NCBI GenBank assembly: GCA_964486935.1
Contig: CAZAPG010000005.1
Coordinates: 166,944 to 230,943 of the forward strand
Length of the DNA: 64,000 bases
Direction of reading: 5' to 3'
Source of the DNA: CAZAPG01 sp964486935
GTDB lineage: Bacteria; Chloroflexota; Anaerolineae; 4572-78; J111
Positions 1-8,403 of the stretch are shown piece after piece. The notes under the pieces were generated by a model, which saw only the letters and a program-made list of their open reading frames with translations, did not search any database and was not told the origin of the DNA. Position numbers and translations under genes: made by a program. Position 1 is the first letter of the stretch. Each line of letters opens with the position of its first letter.

Positions 1-2
1 TC

Positions 3-11
3 TGGTATAAT
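3..11 (+). promoter_or_regulatory. Extended -10 promoter for the PA14 gene
   Basis: TGGTATAAT matches the extended -10 consensus TGnTATAAT. It lies about 36 nt before the TTG start at 47. The -35 region falls outside the window, so only half the promoter can be judged. Confidence 0.55.
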
Positions 12-46
12 AGAAGACATAATCTACCCCACAAAAGGACAAAAAT

Positions 47-2224
47 TTGCAAACGCCCAACGCATCGCCAGAACAACCGGAGACGCGCCGCAGTAACTCG
101 CCAACATCCTCGCAACAGGGAGCCGCAACGTCGATGAGTCAAAATAAAAGTGCCGAGACAACAGGCTGGTTCAATCGTTTACTGGAACACCCACTCCTGC
201 CGGCGATTCTGGTAGTTGTATTCATTATGATGATTGCGCTGATTGGGCTGGTCATTTTCTTTACTATCAGAACAACCACCGGCGTAGCCACTGCGCCGCC
301 CACTTCGCCGGTGCAGTTTGCCACCCCCACCAGCGCCCCGGATGCATCGGCCACGCCTGTTTCGGGCAGCCCATCCATTGCCTTACTGCCGGTGCAGGGC
401 GAGTCGGGCACGCTGATTACCATCACCGGCAAAAACTGGTCGCCCAACGCCGAGGTGGTAATCCGGGTAGAAGCTCCCGGCGGCGGCCAGCAGGTGCAGC
501 CCCTGTTTGCCAACACCAGAGCCGCCGGCGATGGCAGCTTTTTGGTTTCGTTTATTTTGCCGGCCAATTCCGGCTGGTCTAACCTGAGCAGCGCCCTGGT
601 TACGGCCGAAACCGCCGGCGCCGGCCAGCGCGTGTCGGCCGAGTTCAGCATTATTGCGCCGGTTGATACGCCTTCGCCGGCGGCAACCACCCCGCCGGCC
701 CCGCCTACCGGCCAAACCCCTGCCGGCCCCACCCCAACGCCCACCACCCGCTATGTTCCTTCGCCGGGGCAATGGTCTGCCGAATATTACGCCAACCCCA
801 ATTTTGCCGGCGCGCCGGCGCTGGTGCGCAACGAGTTGAGCGTTGATTTTGACTGGGGGTTTGGCGCGCCCGCACCCGATTTGCCGGTTGATAATTTTTC
901 GGCCCGCTTTACCCGCCGAATTGACCTTGACGTGGCCGTTTACCGGTTTCATCTTTTTGCCGATGATGGCGCGCGCCTGTGGATAAATGATGAGTTGATT
1001 ATTGACGAATGGTACGCCAGCGCCCCGCGAGAACTGGTGGCCGACGTGCCCCTTTCCTATGCCGGTTTGCACGATGTGCGCATAGAATACGCCAGTTTTT
1101 CCAACGTGGCCGTCATCAGGTTTTGGTGGGAAAGAGTTACCGGCGGCCCGCCGCCGCCGCCACCCTATTATAGCTGGCGCGGCGCTTACTGGCCTAACGT
1201 TGACCTGTTTGGCGACCCCTCGCTGGTGCGAGAAGACCCCGCCATTAACTTTGATTGGGGTAGCGGCCCGCCCGCGCTGGGCTTGCCCGCCAACAACTAC
1301 TCGGTGCGCTGGGACCGGCTGGTAGATTTTGAACCGGCCAACTATCGCTTTTATCTGACGGTTAACGACGGGGCGCGCCTGTGGGTAGACGGGCAGATTA
1401 TTATTGACGAATGGCGCGACGGCGACACCCGCGAAGTAACCCGCGATATTGCCCTGTCTGGCGGCACGCACGAATTGCGGGTAGAATTTTACAAACGCGC
1501 CGGCAATGGCGTAATCAGGGTGCGTTGGGAAAAAGCGGCCCCGCCCACCGACACGCCAACGCCAATTGCCACCTTTCCCGATTGGCGCGGCGAGTACTGG
1601 TCGAACCCCAATCTAACCGGCGCGTCGGCGCGAACCCGCAACGACCCGTCCATTAACTTTAACTGGGGCTTTGGCTCGCCCGATTCGGCCCTGCCCAACG
1701 ATAACTTCTCCGCGCGCTGGACGCGCTCATTTGTTTTTGAAAATGGGCTGTATCGCTTTACCGCCGAGTTTAACGATGGCATGCGTTTTTATCTGGATGG
1801 CAGCCTGGTATTTAACGAGTGGTCCGACTCGCCCACCGCGCGCACCCGCACCTTTGATTTGAACCTGAATGGCCGCCACTGGCTGCAAGTTGAACATTAC
1901 GACCGCACCGGCGAAGCCGTGGCCCGCTTTCGCTGGGAGCAATTTACGCCAACGCCCACCTCAACCTTTACGGTAACGCCCACCCCATCGGCCACTGCTA
2001 CCGGCACGCCCACGGTCACGCTCACCCCCACCCCGTCGGCCACGCCTACGGCCACCACCTCGCCCACCGCGCCGCCAACCAACACGCCCACGCCTACCGG
2101 CACCCTTACTCCAACACCCACGCCAACCGGCACGTTGACTCCAACAATCACGCCTACAGGTTCAACTACGGCAGAACCAACCGGGTCGATTACCCCATCA
2201 TCCACTACTACCGAAACGCCATGA
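47..2224 (+). CDS. Membrane-anchored protein with three PA14 domains
   Basis: A 725-residue surface protein. A polar cytoplasmic N-terminus precedes one membrane segment (about residues 50-76). It is followed by a Thr/Pro linker, a beta-sandwich-like module (about 110-205), a second Thr/Pro linker and three homologous PA14 modules (about 242-360, 377-500 and 510-635). Each module repeats NFSxRxxR, YRF, a DDGxRLWxD-type block, a DEW-type block and a closing FRWE-type strand. The C-terminus is a long Thr/Pro/Ser tail with no anchor. PA14 domains usually bind carbohydrate, so adhesion or glycan binding outside the cell is inferred. The TTG at 47 fits the promoter; an ATG at 134 preceded by AGGGAG is an alternative start that keeps the membrane segment. 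The stop overlaps the next start (ATGA), indicating translational coupling. Confidence 0.85.
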   Translation: MQTPNASPEQPETRRSNSPTSSQQGAATSMSQNKSAETTGWFNRLLEHPLLPAILVVVFIMMIALIGLVIFFTIRTTTGVATAPPTSPVQFATPTSAPDASATPVSGSPSIALLPVQGESGTLITITGKNWSPNAEVVIRVEAPGGGQQVQPLFANTRAAGDGSFLVSFILPANSGWSNLSSALVTAETAGAGQRVSAEFSIIAPVDTPSPAATTPPAPPTGQTPAGPTPTPTTRYVPSPGQWSAEYYANPNFAGAPALVRNELSVDFDWGFGAPAPDLPVDNFSARFTRRIDLDVAVYRFHLFADDGARLWINDELIIDEWYASAPRELVADVPLSYAGLHDVRIEYASFSNVAVIRFWWERVTGGPPPPPPYYSWRGAYWPNVDLFGDPSLVREDPAINFDWGSGPPALGLPANNYSVRWDRLVDFEPANYRFYLTVNDGARLWVDGQIIIDEWRDGDTREVTRDIALSGGTHELRVEFYKRAGNGVIRVRWEKAAPPTDTPTPIATFPDWRGEYWSNPNLTGASARTRNDPSINFNWGFGSPDSALPNDNFSARWTRSFVFENGLYRFTAEFNDGMRFYLDGSLVFNEWSDSPTARTRTFDLNLNGRHWLQVEHYDRTGEAVARFRWEQFTPTPTSTFTVTPTPSATATGTPTVTLTPTPSATPTATTSPTAPPTNTPTPTGTLTPTPTPTGTLTPTITPTGSTTAEPTGSITPSSTTTETP

Positions 2225-2787
2225 ACGGGCTAACCAATATGTCGAACAGTAAATATTACCAGATTTTAGGGCTGCCCCCCAACGCCTCGCCCCGGCGCAT
2301 CAAGGAGCAGTATCGCAAGCTGGCCAAAACCTACCACCCTGACCGGCTGACCGACCCGGCAGAAAGAGCCAGGTTTGAAGAAAAATTCAAAGAAATCAAC
2401 GAAGCCTACACAGCCCTGGCCGAAATTGTCAAAAGGGCCAACCTTTCGCCCAAAGAGCGCAAACTGGATTTTCTGTACCAGCAGGCCATAGAACTGTTCG
2501 GCCAGAATAAATTCTCAAAAGCCATGGTCGTCTTTAACGAGATTCTGGCCATCGACTCAACCTACCAGGATGCGCTGACCCTGCTGCAAGAGTGTCGCCG
2601 TAAACACAAGCGGCTGGCCGCCCTTTACGCCAGGGCCGACGCCCTCTATCGCCAGAAAAAATGGCCCGAGGCCGCCGCCGGCTTTGAAGCGGTGTTAAAA
2701 GATGACCCCAACTACAAAGACGCCGCCAAAAAGCTAAAACGGGCCAGGCGCGAACAACTCATGACCGATTTTATGAGCCAATATTGA
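2221..2787 (+). CDS. J-domain protein with TPR-like repeats
   Basis: A 188-residue type III J protein. The J domain spans about residues 10-68 with the HPD tripeptide in KTYHPDRLTDP, which stimulates DnaK ATPase. It has no Gly/Phe region and no zinc finger. The rest is Lys/Arg-rich helix pairs with a TPR pattern (LYRQKKWPEAAAGFEAVLKD). The start overlaps the stop of the PA14 gene by ATGA, so the two are co-translated. A second ATG at 2239 (MSNSKYYQ) is equally compatible with the domain. Client recruitment by the TPRs is inferred, not shown. Confidence 0.88.
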   Translation: MNGLTNMSNSKYYQILGLPPNASPRRIKEQYRKLAKTYHPDRLTDPAERARFEEKFKEINEAYTALAEIVKRANLSPKERKLDFLYQQAIELFGQNKFSKAMVVFNEILAIDSTYQDALTLLQECRRKHKRLAALYARADALYRQKKWPEAAAGFEAVLKDDPNYKDAAKKLKRARREQLMTDFMSQY

Positions 2788-2798
2788 CCGGTCAAAAT

Positions 2799-2832
2799 AA
2801 AAAAGACCACCCGCCAAAGGATGGTCTTTTTT
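2799..2832. terminator. Bidirectional rho-independent terminator
   Basis: AAAAAAGACCA and TGGTCTTTTTT form the stem around a short loop, with a U-run available on both strands. It sits between the convergent J-protein gene and the deaminase gene and can serve both. Confidence 0.85.
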
Positions 2833-2849
2833 GTTGCAATTAAGCCGGG

Positions 2850-3290
2850 TTACACCCCAATATCTTCGTTCCACAACTCCGGTTTGGCGGCGATAAACTC
2901 TTCCATCAGCCGGATACATTCCGGGTCGTTCAAAATAACCAGTTCGACCCCCTGCGAGCGGACGTAATCTTCCGGCCCCTGAAAGGTTTTGTTCTCGCCA
3001 ATCACAATTTTAGGGATTTTGTAAAGCAGCGCCGTGCCGCTGCACATATCGCACGGCGAGAGGGTAGAGTAGAGCGTTGCCCGCTGATAATCTTTGGCCG
3101 TGAGCCTGCCGGCATTTTCCAGGCAATCCATCTCGGCGTGCAGAATGGCGCTGCCCTTTTGCACCCGCTGATTGTGACCTCGCCCCACAATTTTACCATC
3201 AATCACCAACACCGAGCCGATGGGAATGCCGCCCTCGGCCAGCCCCTTTTTGGCTTCTTCAATGGCTGCCTGCATGAATTGGTCTGTCAA
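2850..3290 (-). CDS. Cytosine deaminase, Fcy1-like (cytidine deaminase fold)
   Basis: A 146-residue zinc-dependent deaminase. The zinc site is HAEMDCLENAGR (His ligand, catalytic Glu) plus TLSPCDMCSG (two Cys ligands). The whole chain resembles yeast cytosine deaminase Fcy1, including GRGHN, the YxTLSPCDMC stretch, the IVIGEN block and the C-terminal W.EDIG. The classical bacterial CodA is an unrelated amidohydrolase, so this is the less common solution in bacteria. The start is TTG at 3290, chosen because GGAGG lies 5 nt upstream; an ATG at 3275 would trim five residues. It follows a nucleoside/nucleobase ABC importer on the same strand (87-nt gap), which supports pyrimidine salvage. A related base as substrate is possible. 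Confidence 0.85.
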   Translation of the reverse strand: MTDQFMQAAIEEAKKGLAEGGIPIGSVLVIDGKIVGRGHNQRVQKGSAILHAEMDCLENAGRLTAKDYQRATLYSTLSPCDMCSGTALLYKIPKIVIGENKTFQGPEDYVRSQGVELVILNDPECIRLMEEFIAAKPELWNEDIGV

Positions 3291-3377
3291 TGTGTCCTCC
3301 CGCTTTAAACTATTATTCTGTAGAAATTAACCCTGTCCACCTGGTAATCATAAAGCTCAATCAATCACCATTTTCCC

Positions 3378-4328
3378 CTATTCCCGCCGGTAGGGCTTTA
3401 AATACGCGCCGGGGTAGGCCGCGTTTCTGCCGGCAATGGCCAGGGCAATGATGGTGACAATGTAGGGCAGTGCCAGAAAAAATTCAAAGGGCACTTGCTC
3501 CAGGCCCATTGTTTGCAGCCGCAGTTGCAGAGCAAACACTCCGCCAAAGAGCAGCGCCCCCCACATGGCCCGGATGGGGTCCCATTTGGCAAAAATAACC
3601 AGGGCAATGCACACCCAGCCCCGCCCGGCAATAATGCCCGGCGAAAAGGCCCCCAACTGCGCCAGCGAGAGAAATGCGCCGCCAACGGCCATCAGCGCGC
3701 CGCCAATGGCCAGGGCCAGATAGCGCGTTTTGAAGACGCTCACCCCGGCGGCATCGGCGGCTTCGGGGTTTTCGCCCACGGCGCGAAGCTGCAAACCAAA
3801 ACTGGTGCGGTACAAAAACCACCAGCCCAGCGGGATAATCAAAATGAAAGCAATATAGGTTAGAAGATATTGCCTGAAAATTGGCCCCAAAACCGGCAGG
3901 TCGCCAAAAATAGAATACTGCTCAAAGGGATTGACCCGGGGCAGCACCGAACTTTCGCCAAAAACCAGTCTAAAGCCAAACAGCGATAAGCCAATACTCA
4001 GCAGGGTAATCCCCAGCCCGGAAACGTGCTGGTTAACCCCCAGCGTTACGCTGAAAAAGCCCATCAGCAGGCCCATTAAAATACCAGAGAAAATTGCCGC
4101 CAGCAGCCCCAACCACAGGTAGCCGCCAAACCCGGCGGCGTTAGCCTGAAACGCCACGGCAAAGCCCACAAACGCGCCCAAAAACATTATCCCCTCGATG
4201 CCCAGGTTCAGAATACCGGCGCGCTCGGTGTATACCTCGCCGATGGTGGCGAAGATGAGCGGCGTTGCCACGCGCAACGTAGCCCCGATGAGGCCCACTA
4301 AAAAGGTAACAAATAAGGCCACATCCAT
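3378..4328 (-). CDS. Nucleoside-type ABC transporter permease (NupQ-like)
   Basis: A 316-residue, very hydrophobic inner-membrane protein of the branched-chain/ribose permease superfamily (BPD_transp_2), with about 8-9 membrane spans. It carries the cytoplasmic coupling segment around LRAVGENPEAADAAGV that contacts the ATPase. It pairs with the permease directly upstream: its ATG overlaps that gene's stop by one base. Gene order BMP lipoprotein, ATPase, permease, permease matches the Bacillus nupNOPQ (yufNOPQ) guanosine importer, so nucleoside or nucleobase uptake is the best guess. The exact substrate cannot be read from the sequence. Confidence 0.85.
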   Translation of the reverse strand: MDVALFVTFLVGLIGATLRVATPLIFATIGEVYTERAGILNLGIEGIMFLGAFVGFAVAFQANAAGFGGYLWLGLLAAIFSGILMGLLMGFFSVTLGVNQHVSGLGITLLSIGLSLFGFRLVFGESSVLPRVNPFEQYSIFGDLPVLGPIFRQYLLTYIAFILIIPLGWWFLYRTSFGLQLRAVGENPEAADAAGVSVFKTRYLALAIGGALMAVGGAFLSLAQLGAFSPGIIAGRGWVCIALVIFAKWDPIRAMWGALLFGGVFALQLRLQTMGLEQVPFEFFLALPYIVTIIALAIAGRNAAYPGAYLKPYRRE

Positions 4329-5392
4329 CAGGCTGACTCCCGGCGGCGGATAATGCGATAGCGTTGCAACAATAGCATACCCAGTGTGACCAGCAGCAAC
4401 GCGGCCTGAATCACATCGCCCAGGTAGGCCGGCACCCCCAGCGCCCGGCTAACCGTTTGCGAGCCGGTGTCGATGAGTCCAATAAACAGCGCGGCCAGCG
4501 CCACCCCCCAGGCATTGAGCGTGCCCAGCGTGGCAATAATAATGCCGGTGTAGCCATACCCCGGCGAGATGGCGTCAATCAGGTGGTAGTGAATACCGGC
4601 CACCTCGCTTACGCCGGCCAGCCCGGCAATACCGCCGCTTATCAGGGCCGCAGACAGCATAGTTCGCTCTACGTTGATACCGGCAAAGCGGGCGGCCTGC
4701 GCGCCCAGCCCCACTGCCCGCATCCGCAGGCCAAAGGAGGTTCTGGTAAAGACAAACCAGAGCGCAATGATAATGACAACGGCCAGAATAAAGCCCAAAT
4801 GTAACCGGGAGCGGGGAATAAGTTTGGGAAAGATAGCCGCCGGCGCAATCTCTGGCGATTGGGGCCATTGGGAGATGGGGTTGCGCCAGGGGCCGTTTAG
4901 CAGCGCGCTGACAATAAAGAGCGCCACCGAGTTGAGCAGCAGGGTTGTGACCACCTCGTCAATGGCCAGTTTGACCTTCATCAGCGCGGGCGCCAGCGCC
5001 CACAGCATCCCGGCCAAAAAGCCGCCAATAATCATCAGCGGCAGGGCAACCCAGGGCGACACGTTGTGCATTTGAATGCCAATGGCCGTGGCTGCCGTTG
5101 CGCCGGCGTAAAGCTGGCCTTCTGCGCCAATATTCCAGAAGCCGCCAATAAAGGCAAAGGTTACTGCCGCGCCGGTTAGCAGCAGCGGCGTAGATTTTAC
5201 CAGCACCTCGATGGCGCTGACCCGGCTGGATAGCGGGTCGACCAGAAAGTAGTAATAGGCTGCCAGCGGATTGGCGTCTACCAAAACCACCAGGATTGAG
5301 GTAATTAAAAAGGTAAAAATGACTGCAAAAACGGGGATGAGCGGTCGCATCCACACCGGCGCCGAAGCGCGTTCAAGCCTGAATCCTAACAT
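4328..5392 (-). CDS. Nucleoside-type ABC transporter permease (NupP-like)
   Basis: A 354-residue permease of the same superfamily as its downstream partner, with which it should form a heterodimer in the membrane. The family signature region (FAFIGGFWNIGAEGQ) and the ATPase-coupling segment LRMRAVGLGAQAARFAG are visible. The ATG at 5392 follows AAGGAAATT, which overlaps the end of the ATPase gene, so the ATPase and permeases are translated from one message. Confidence 0.86.
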   Translation of the reverse strand: MLGFRLERASAPVWMRPLIPVFAVIFTFLITSILVVLVDANPLAAYYYFLVDPLSSRVSAIEVLVKSTPLLLTGAAVTFAFIGGFWNIGAEGQLYAGATAATAIGIQMHNVSPWVALPLMIIGGFLAGMLWALAPALMKVKLAIDEVVTTLLLNSVALFIVSALLNGPWRNPISQWPQSPEIAPAAIFPKLIPRSRLHLGFILAVVIIIALWFVFTRTSFGLRMRAVGLGAQAARFAGINVERTMLSAALISGGIAGLAGVSEVAGIHYHLIDAISPGYGYTGIIIATLGTLNAWGVALAALFIGLIDTGSQTVSRALGVPAYLGDVIQAALLLVTLGMLLLQRYRIIRRRESA

Positions 5393-5399
5393 AATTTCC

Positions 5400-6899
5400 T
5401 TACCCCCTTACCCCGGACATTAGTAACCCTAGCTGTTCTACATTAGCTTGCCCGGCGGGTAAAATGCCCATAATCTCGCCCTCGTAAATTACGGCGATTC
5501 TATCGGACAGTTCCAAAATCTCGTCCAAATCCTCAGAAATTAGCAGAATAGCCGCGCCCTTATCGCGCTGCTCCAGTAATTTGCTGCGGACATATTCGGT
5601 AGCGCCAACATCCAGGCCGCGGGTGGGCTGGGCCACGATAATTACCCTGGGGTTGCGCTCGATAACGCGAGCCAGAATCACCTTTTGCATGTTGCCGCCA
5701 GACAGGGTACGAATTTTATCGCCCGGCGAGGCTTTAATCTGGTATGCCTTAATCAATCGTTCGGCGTGCTCCCGAATATGGCCATAATCCAGCATACCGT
5801 TTTTAACAAATTCATCCAGATGCTCCAGGGCCATGTTTTGGGCCACGCTCAATTCAACCACCACGCTTTCGTGCCGGTCTTCGGGAATGCGCCCTACGCC
5901 GGCGGCCATAATTTTGGCCGACCCGGCATTGGTCACATCCTGCCCGTCTACCAAAAATTGCCCGGCAATAGAGTTACGCGTGCCATCTAACACCTGGGCC
6001 AGTTCGGTTTGCCCATTGCCCGACACGCCGGCCAGCCCCAAAATCTCCCCTGCGGCCACATCCAGAGTGATGTTCTTAACGGCGGTAAGGCCCTTGTTAT
6101 CCAGCGCGGCAATATTTTGTAATTGCAGTACCGTGCCGTTGCCGGCAGATACGCCAACTTTGGCCAGGCCAATGGTTTCTCGGCCCACCATCATGCGGGC
6201 CAGTTCTGCCTGGGTAGTCTTTTTTGTTTCCACCGTGCCGGCCACTTTGCCCGCCCGCAAAACGGTGACATGGTTGGTAATGGTCATTACCTCGTTGAGT
6301 TTGTGGCTGATAAAAATTACCGATAGCCCATCTTGCTGCAAATATTGCAGGCTTTCAAATAATTGCTCAACTTCCTGGGGAACCAATACGGCCGTTGGCT
6401 CATCTAAAATAAGCACTCTGGCGTTACGGTAGAGCGCCTTTAGAATCTCTACCCGCTGCCGCTGCCCCACCGATAAATCTTTTACCAGCGCTTTGGGGTT
6501 AACCGGTATCCCATATTTTTCAGAGGCGGCGGCCACTTTTTGGTGGGCCGCCTCTAAATCCAGCCGAAAGGAGTCGGTATAGCCCAGCACAATATTCTCG
6601 GTCACGGTCAGGGGCGGCACCAGCGCAAAATGCTGCGTAACCATGCCAATGCCCAGGGCAATGGCATCTTTGGGAGATTTGATTTCGGCGGGTTGGCCGT
6701 TAACCAGTATCTCGCCTTCGTCGGCGTGGTAAAGGCCGTAAAGAATACGCATCAGCGTGGTTTTGCCGGCGCCATTTTCACCCAGCAGGGCGTGAATTTC
6801 GCCCCGGCGCAGGGCAAAATCAACGCTATCGCTGGCAACCAAATCGCCAAAGCGTTTGTAGATATGCCGCATTTCGATGGCGGTGGTAGAGTTACTCAC
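5400..6899 (-). CDS. ABC transporter ATPase with two ABC modules (NupO-like)
   Basis: About 499 residues with tandem ABC modules, as in RbsA/NupO ATPases. Module 1 has GENGAGKTT, the signature LSVGQRQR and Walker B LILDEPTAVL. Module 2 has a degenerate P-loop (GVSGNGQTE), signature LSGGNMQK and a Walker B ending in AQPTRGLD, where Gln replaces the catalytic Glu, as is common in this family. The start was set at GTG 6899 because AAGGA lies 6 nt upstream and conserved sequence begins there. The open frame extends to 6989, but that stretch is low-complexity repeat DNA. Confidence 0.9.
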   Translation of the reverse strand: MSNSTTAIEMRHIYKRFGDLVASDSVDFALRRGEIHALLGENGAGKTTLMRILYGLYHADEGEILVNGQPAEIKSPKDAIALGIGMVTQHFALVPPLTVTENIVLGYTDSFRLDLEAAHQKVAAASEKYGIPVNPKALVKDLSVGQRQRVEILKALYRNARVLILDEPTAVLVPQEVEQLFESLQYLQQDGLSVIFISHKLNEVMTITNHVTVLRAGKVAGTVETKKTTQAELARMMVGRETIGLAKVGVSAGNGTVLQLQNIAALDNKGLTAVKNITLDVAAGEILGLAGVSGNGQTELAQVLDGTRNSIAGQFLVDGQDVTNAGSAKIMAAGVGRIPEDRHESVVVELSVAQNMALEHLDEFVKNGMLDYGHIREHAERLIKAYQIKASPGDKIRTLSGGNMQKVILARVIERNPRVIIVAQPTRGLDVGATEYVRSKLLEQRDKGAAILLISEDLDEILELSDRIAVIYEGEIMGILPAGQANVEQLGLLMSGVRG

Positions 6900-6915
6900 A
6901 GGCAATCCTTGTAAC

Positions 6916-6992
6916 TGACTGCCGGCGGTTGACCGCTGACCACCGGGCAAGCAATTTGCCGTCGGCGGTCGGCGGTCGGTTGCCGGCAATCA
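6916..6992. repeat. Heptamer tandem repeat between BMP and ATPase genes
   Basis: The core is three GTCGGCG-like heptamers from 6961, flanked by degenerate related units (GCCGGCGGTTGACCG). It fills the gap between the lipoprotein gene and the ATPase ribosome-binding site and creates a spurious upstream extension of the ATPase frame. Confidence 0.7.
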
Positions 6993-6999
6993 GCTTTTA

Positions 7000-8154
7000 T
7001 TATTCAGCCGATTTTGAAGAAGCCGGCGGTTGAGCTTCGTCAATATCTACGCGGAATAGTCCTTTGATGATTTCTTCTTCTTTGGCCTTGACTTGTTCAA
7101 TCAAATCTTCAGGGATGCCGCCAACCACATCGGTGTTGATGGGAGCCAGGGTTGCGCCGCCTTTGGCCACCATGCTGAAATCCTTCAGGTCTTGAGCGGT
7201 GTAGGTGCCGCCGGCTACCTGATTGATGATGTAGTCAACGGTGGGTTCCATATACCAAACCGGGCCGCTGACCACATAATCAGGGGCCAGTTCGGCCTGG
7301 TCGCTCATGTTGCCAAAAGCGTACAGGCCGTTTTCGGCGGCGGCTTCGATAACCCCAAAGCGTTCGGCAAAGAGCACGTCGGCGCCGGCATCAACCTGGG
7401 CCAGGGCAGCTTCTTTGGCCGCGGCGGGGTCAAACCAGCTATTGATGAAGGTGGTTTTAACGTCCACATCGGGGTTAACCGATTCGGCTCCGGCGATAAA
7501 GGCGTTGACAATGCGGTTCACTTCGGGCACGGGGAAGCCGCCCACCACGCCAATTACATTGCTTTCGGTCAGGCCACCGGCCAGCATCCCGCTAAGGTAG
7601 GCCGGTTCATGAATCCAGTTGTCAAACACCGAGAAGTTGGGTTCGGCCGGACCGCCGCCGGAGCCAAATACAAAGGCAATCTCCGGGTAATCGGCGGCTA
7701 CGCGGCGCGCGGCTTCTTCATTGCCAAAGGCGTCGCCAAAAATGATATCAGGCTGCTCGGTTTCGGCCACTTCGCGCAGAATGCGCTCCATGTCGCCGGC
7801 GTAGCCAATGTCGTCGGTGTAGGTGTATTCAATTCGACCCTCTTGTTGGGCCTTGTTGAGCGCGGTGTGAATAACGCCATCCCACGGTTCTTCAATGGCG
7901 GTGGCATAGGCTCCAAATACTTTCAGCGGGCCTGTTTCTGCCATGGCTTCTTCGGCGGCAACTTCAACTGTTACCACCTTTTCTACCACTTTTTCAACTT
8001 CTTTTTCAACCTCAACCGTTACCACCTTTTCAACTTCTTCTTTAACCACCACGGTTTCAACTACGGTTACGGTTTGGGGTTGGGCTGCGCCACACGCGGC
8101 AATCAGCGCCAGCGCTACCATTGATATTAATAAGATTGCTGCTTTTTTAAGCAT
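7000..8154 (-). CDS. BMP-family (PnrA/NupN-like) substrate-binding lipoprotein
   Basis: A 384-residue lipoprotein. The signal peptide ends in the lipobox LIAAC (Cys about residue 21). A Val/Glu/Lys-rich spacer of near-heptad EVEKVV units follows (about 28-70), probably holding the binding domain off the membrane. The rest is a type I periplasmic-binding fold related to PnrA/BmpA/NupN, which bind purine nucleosides. It is first in the importer operon, with AGGAGG just upstream of the ATG. Nucleosides are the expected ligand, but free bases are possible given the linked deaminase. Confidence 0.88.
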   Translation of the reverse strand: MLKKAAILLISMVALALIAACGAAQPQTVTVVETVVVKEEVEKVVTVEVEKEVEKVVEKVVTVEVAAEEAMAETGPLKVFGAYATAIEEPWDGVIHTALNKAQQEGRIEYTYTDDIGYAGDMERILREVAETEQPDIIFGDAFGNEEAARRVAADYPEIAFVFGSGGGPAEPNFSVFDNWIHEPAYLSGMLAGGLTESNVIGVVGGFPVPEVNRIVNAFIAGAESVNPDVDVKTTFINSWFDPAAAKEAALAQVDAGADVLFAERFGVIEAAAENGLYAFGNMSDQAELAPDYVVSGPVWYMEPTVDYIINQVAGGTYTAQDLKDFSMVAKGGATLAPINTDVVGGIPEDLIEQVKAKEEEIIKGLFRVDIDEAQPPASSKSAE

Positions 8155-8300
8155 TTGACTCTGTCCTCCTTTTGCGTATTGACTATAGTAGGGTGGGTTT
8201 AGATGGGGTAATTTTTGGGGACAACTTTTTTGTTGCGGCTATCACCTCCTTATGATGGCATTTGAGTTATAGTTTACACCAGATTGGCGAATGTGGTAAA
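8155..8300 (-). promoter_or_regulatory. Leader/promoter region of the importer operon
   Basis: On the minus strand a weak TTTACC/TAAACT pair near 8275-8300 could be the promoter. The leader contains AAGGAGGTGAT (8241-8251), a perfect anti-16S complement, about 90 nt before the real start and with no convincing reading frame behind it. The true ribosome site, AGGAGG, lies just upstream of 8154. I could not fold it into a known riboswitch. Confidence 0.35.
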
Positions 8301-8403
8301 CAGAGGTTTTGTTTGAGCGAACAGCGCTCGCCCCGGTTTTGTGGCTAAATTTTACTGCGAAATAATTAAATTTTGCAAATTATGGTCAAATTAAGGTTTA
8401 TCG

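Noticed and set aside
1950..2218. Minisatellite in the 3' end of the PA14 gene
   Set aside because: The Thr/Pro codons repeat irregularly in triplets (ACGCCN), as expected from a low-complexity protein tail, with no fixed DNA period.
6900..6989. N-terminal extension of the ATPase
   Set aside because: Encoded by heptamer-type low-complexity DNA; the GTG at 6899 has a proper ribosome site.
7093..8124. Long plus-strand open frame (343 codons) opposite the BMP lipoprotein gene
   Set aside because: Gly/Phe/Val-rich shadow of a G/C-biased gene; no ribosome site and no recognisable domain.
8180..8247. Leader peptide starting at the GTG inside the AAGGAGGTGAT sequence
   Set aside because: The start codon overlaps its own ribosome site, and the peptide has no features.
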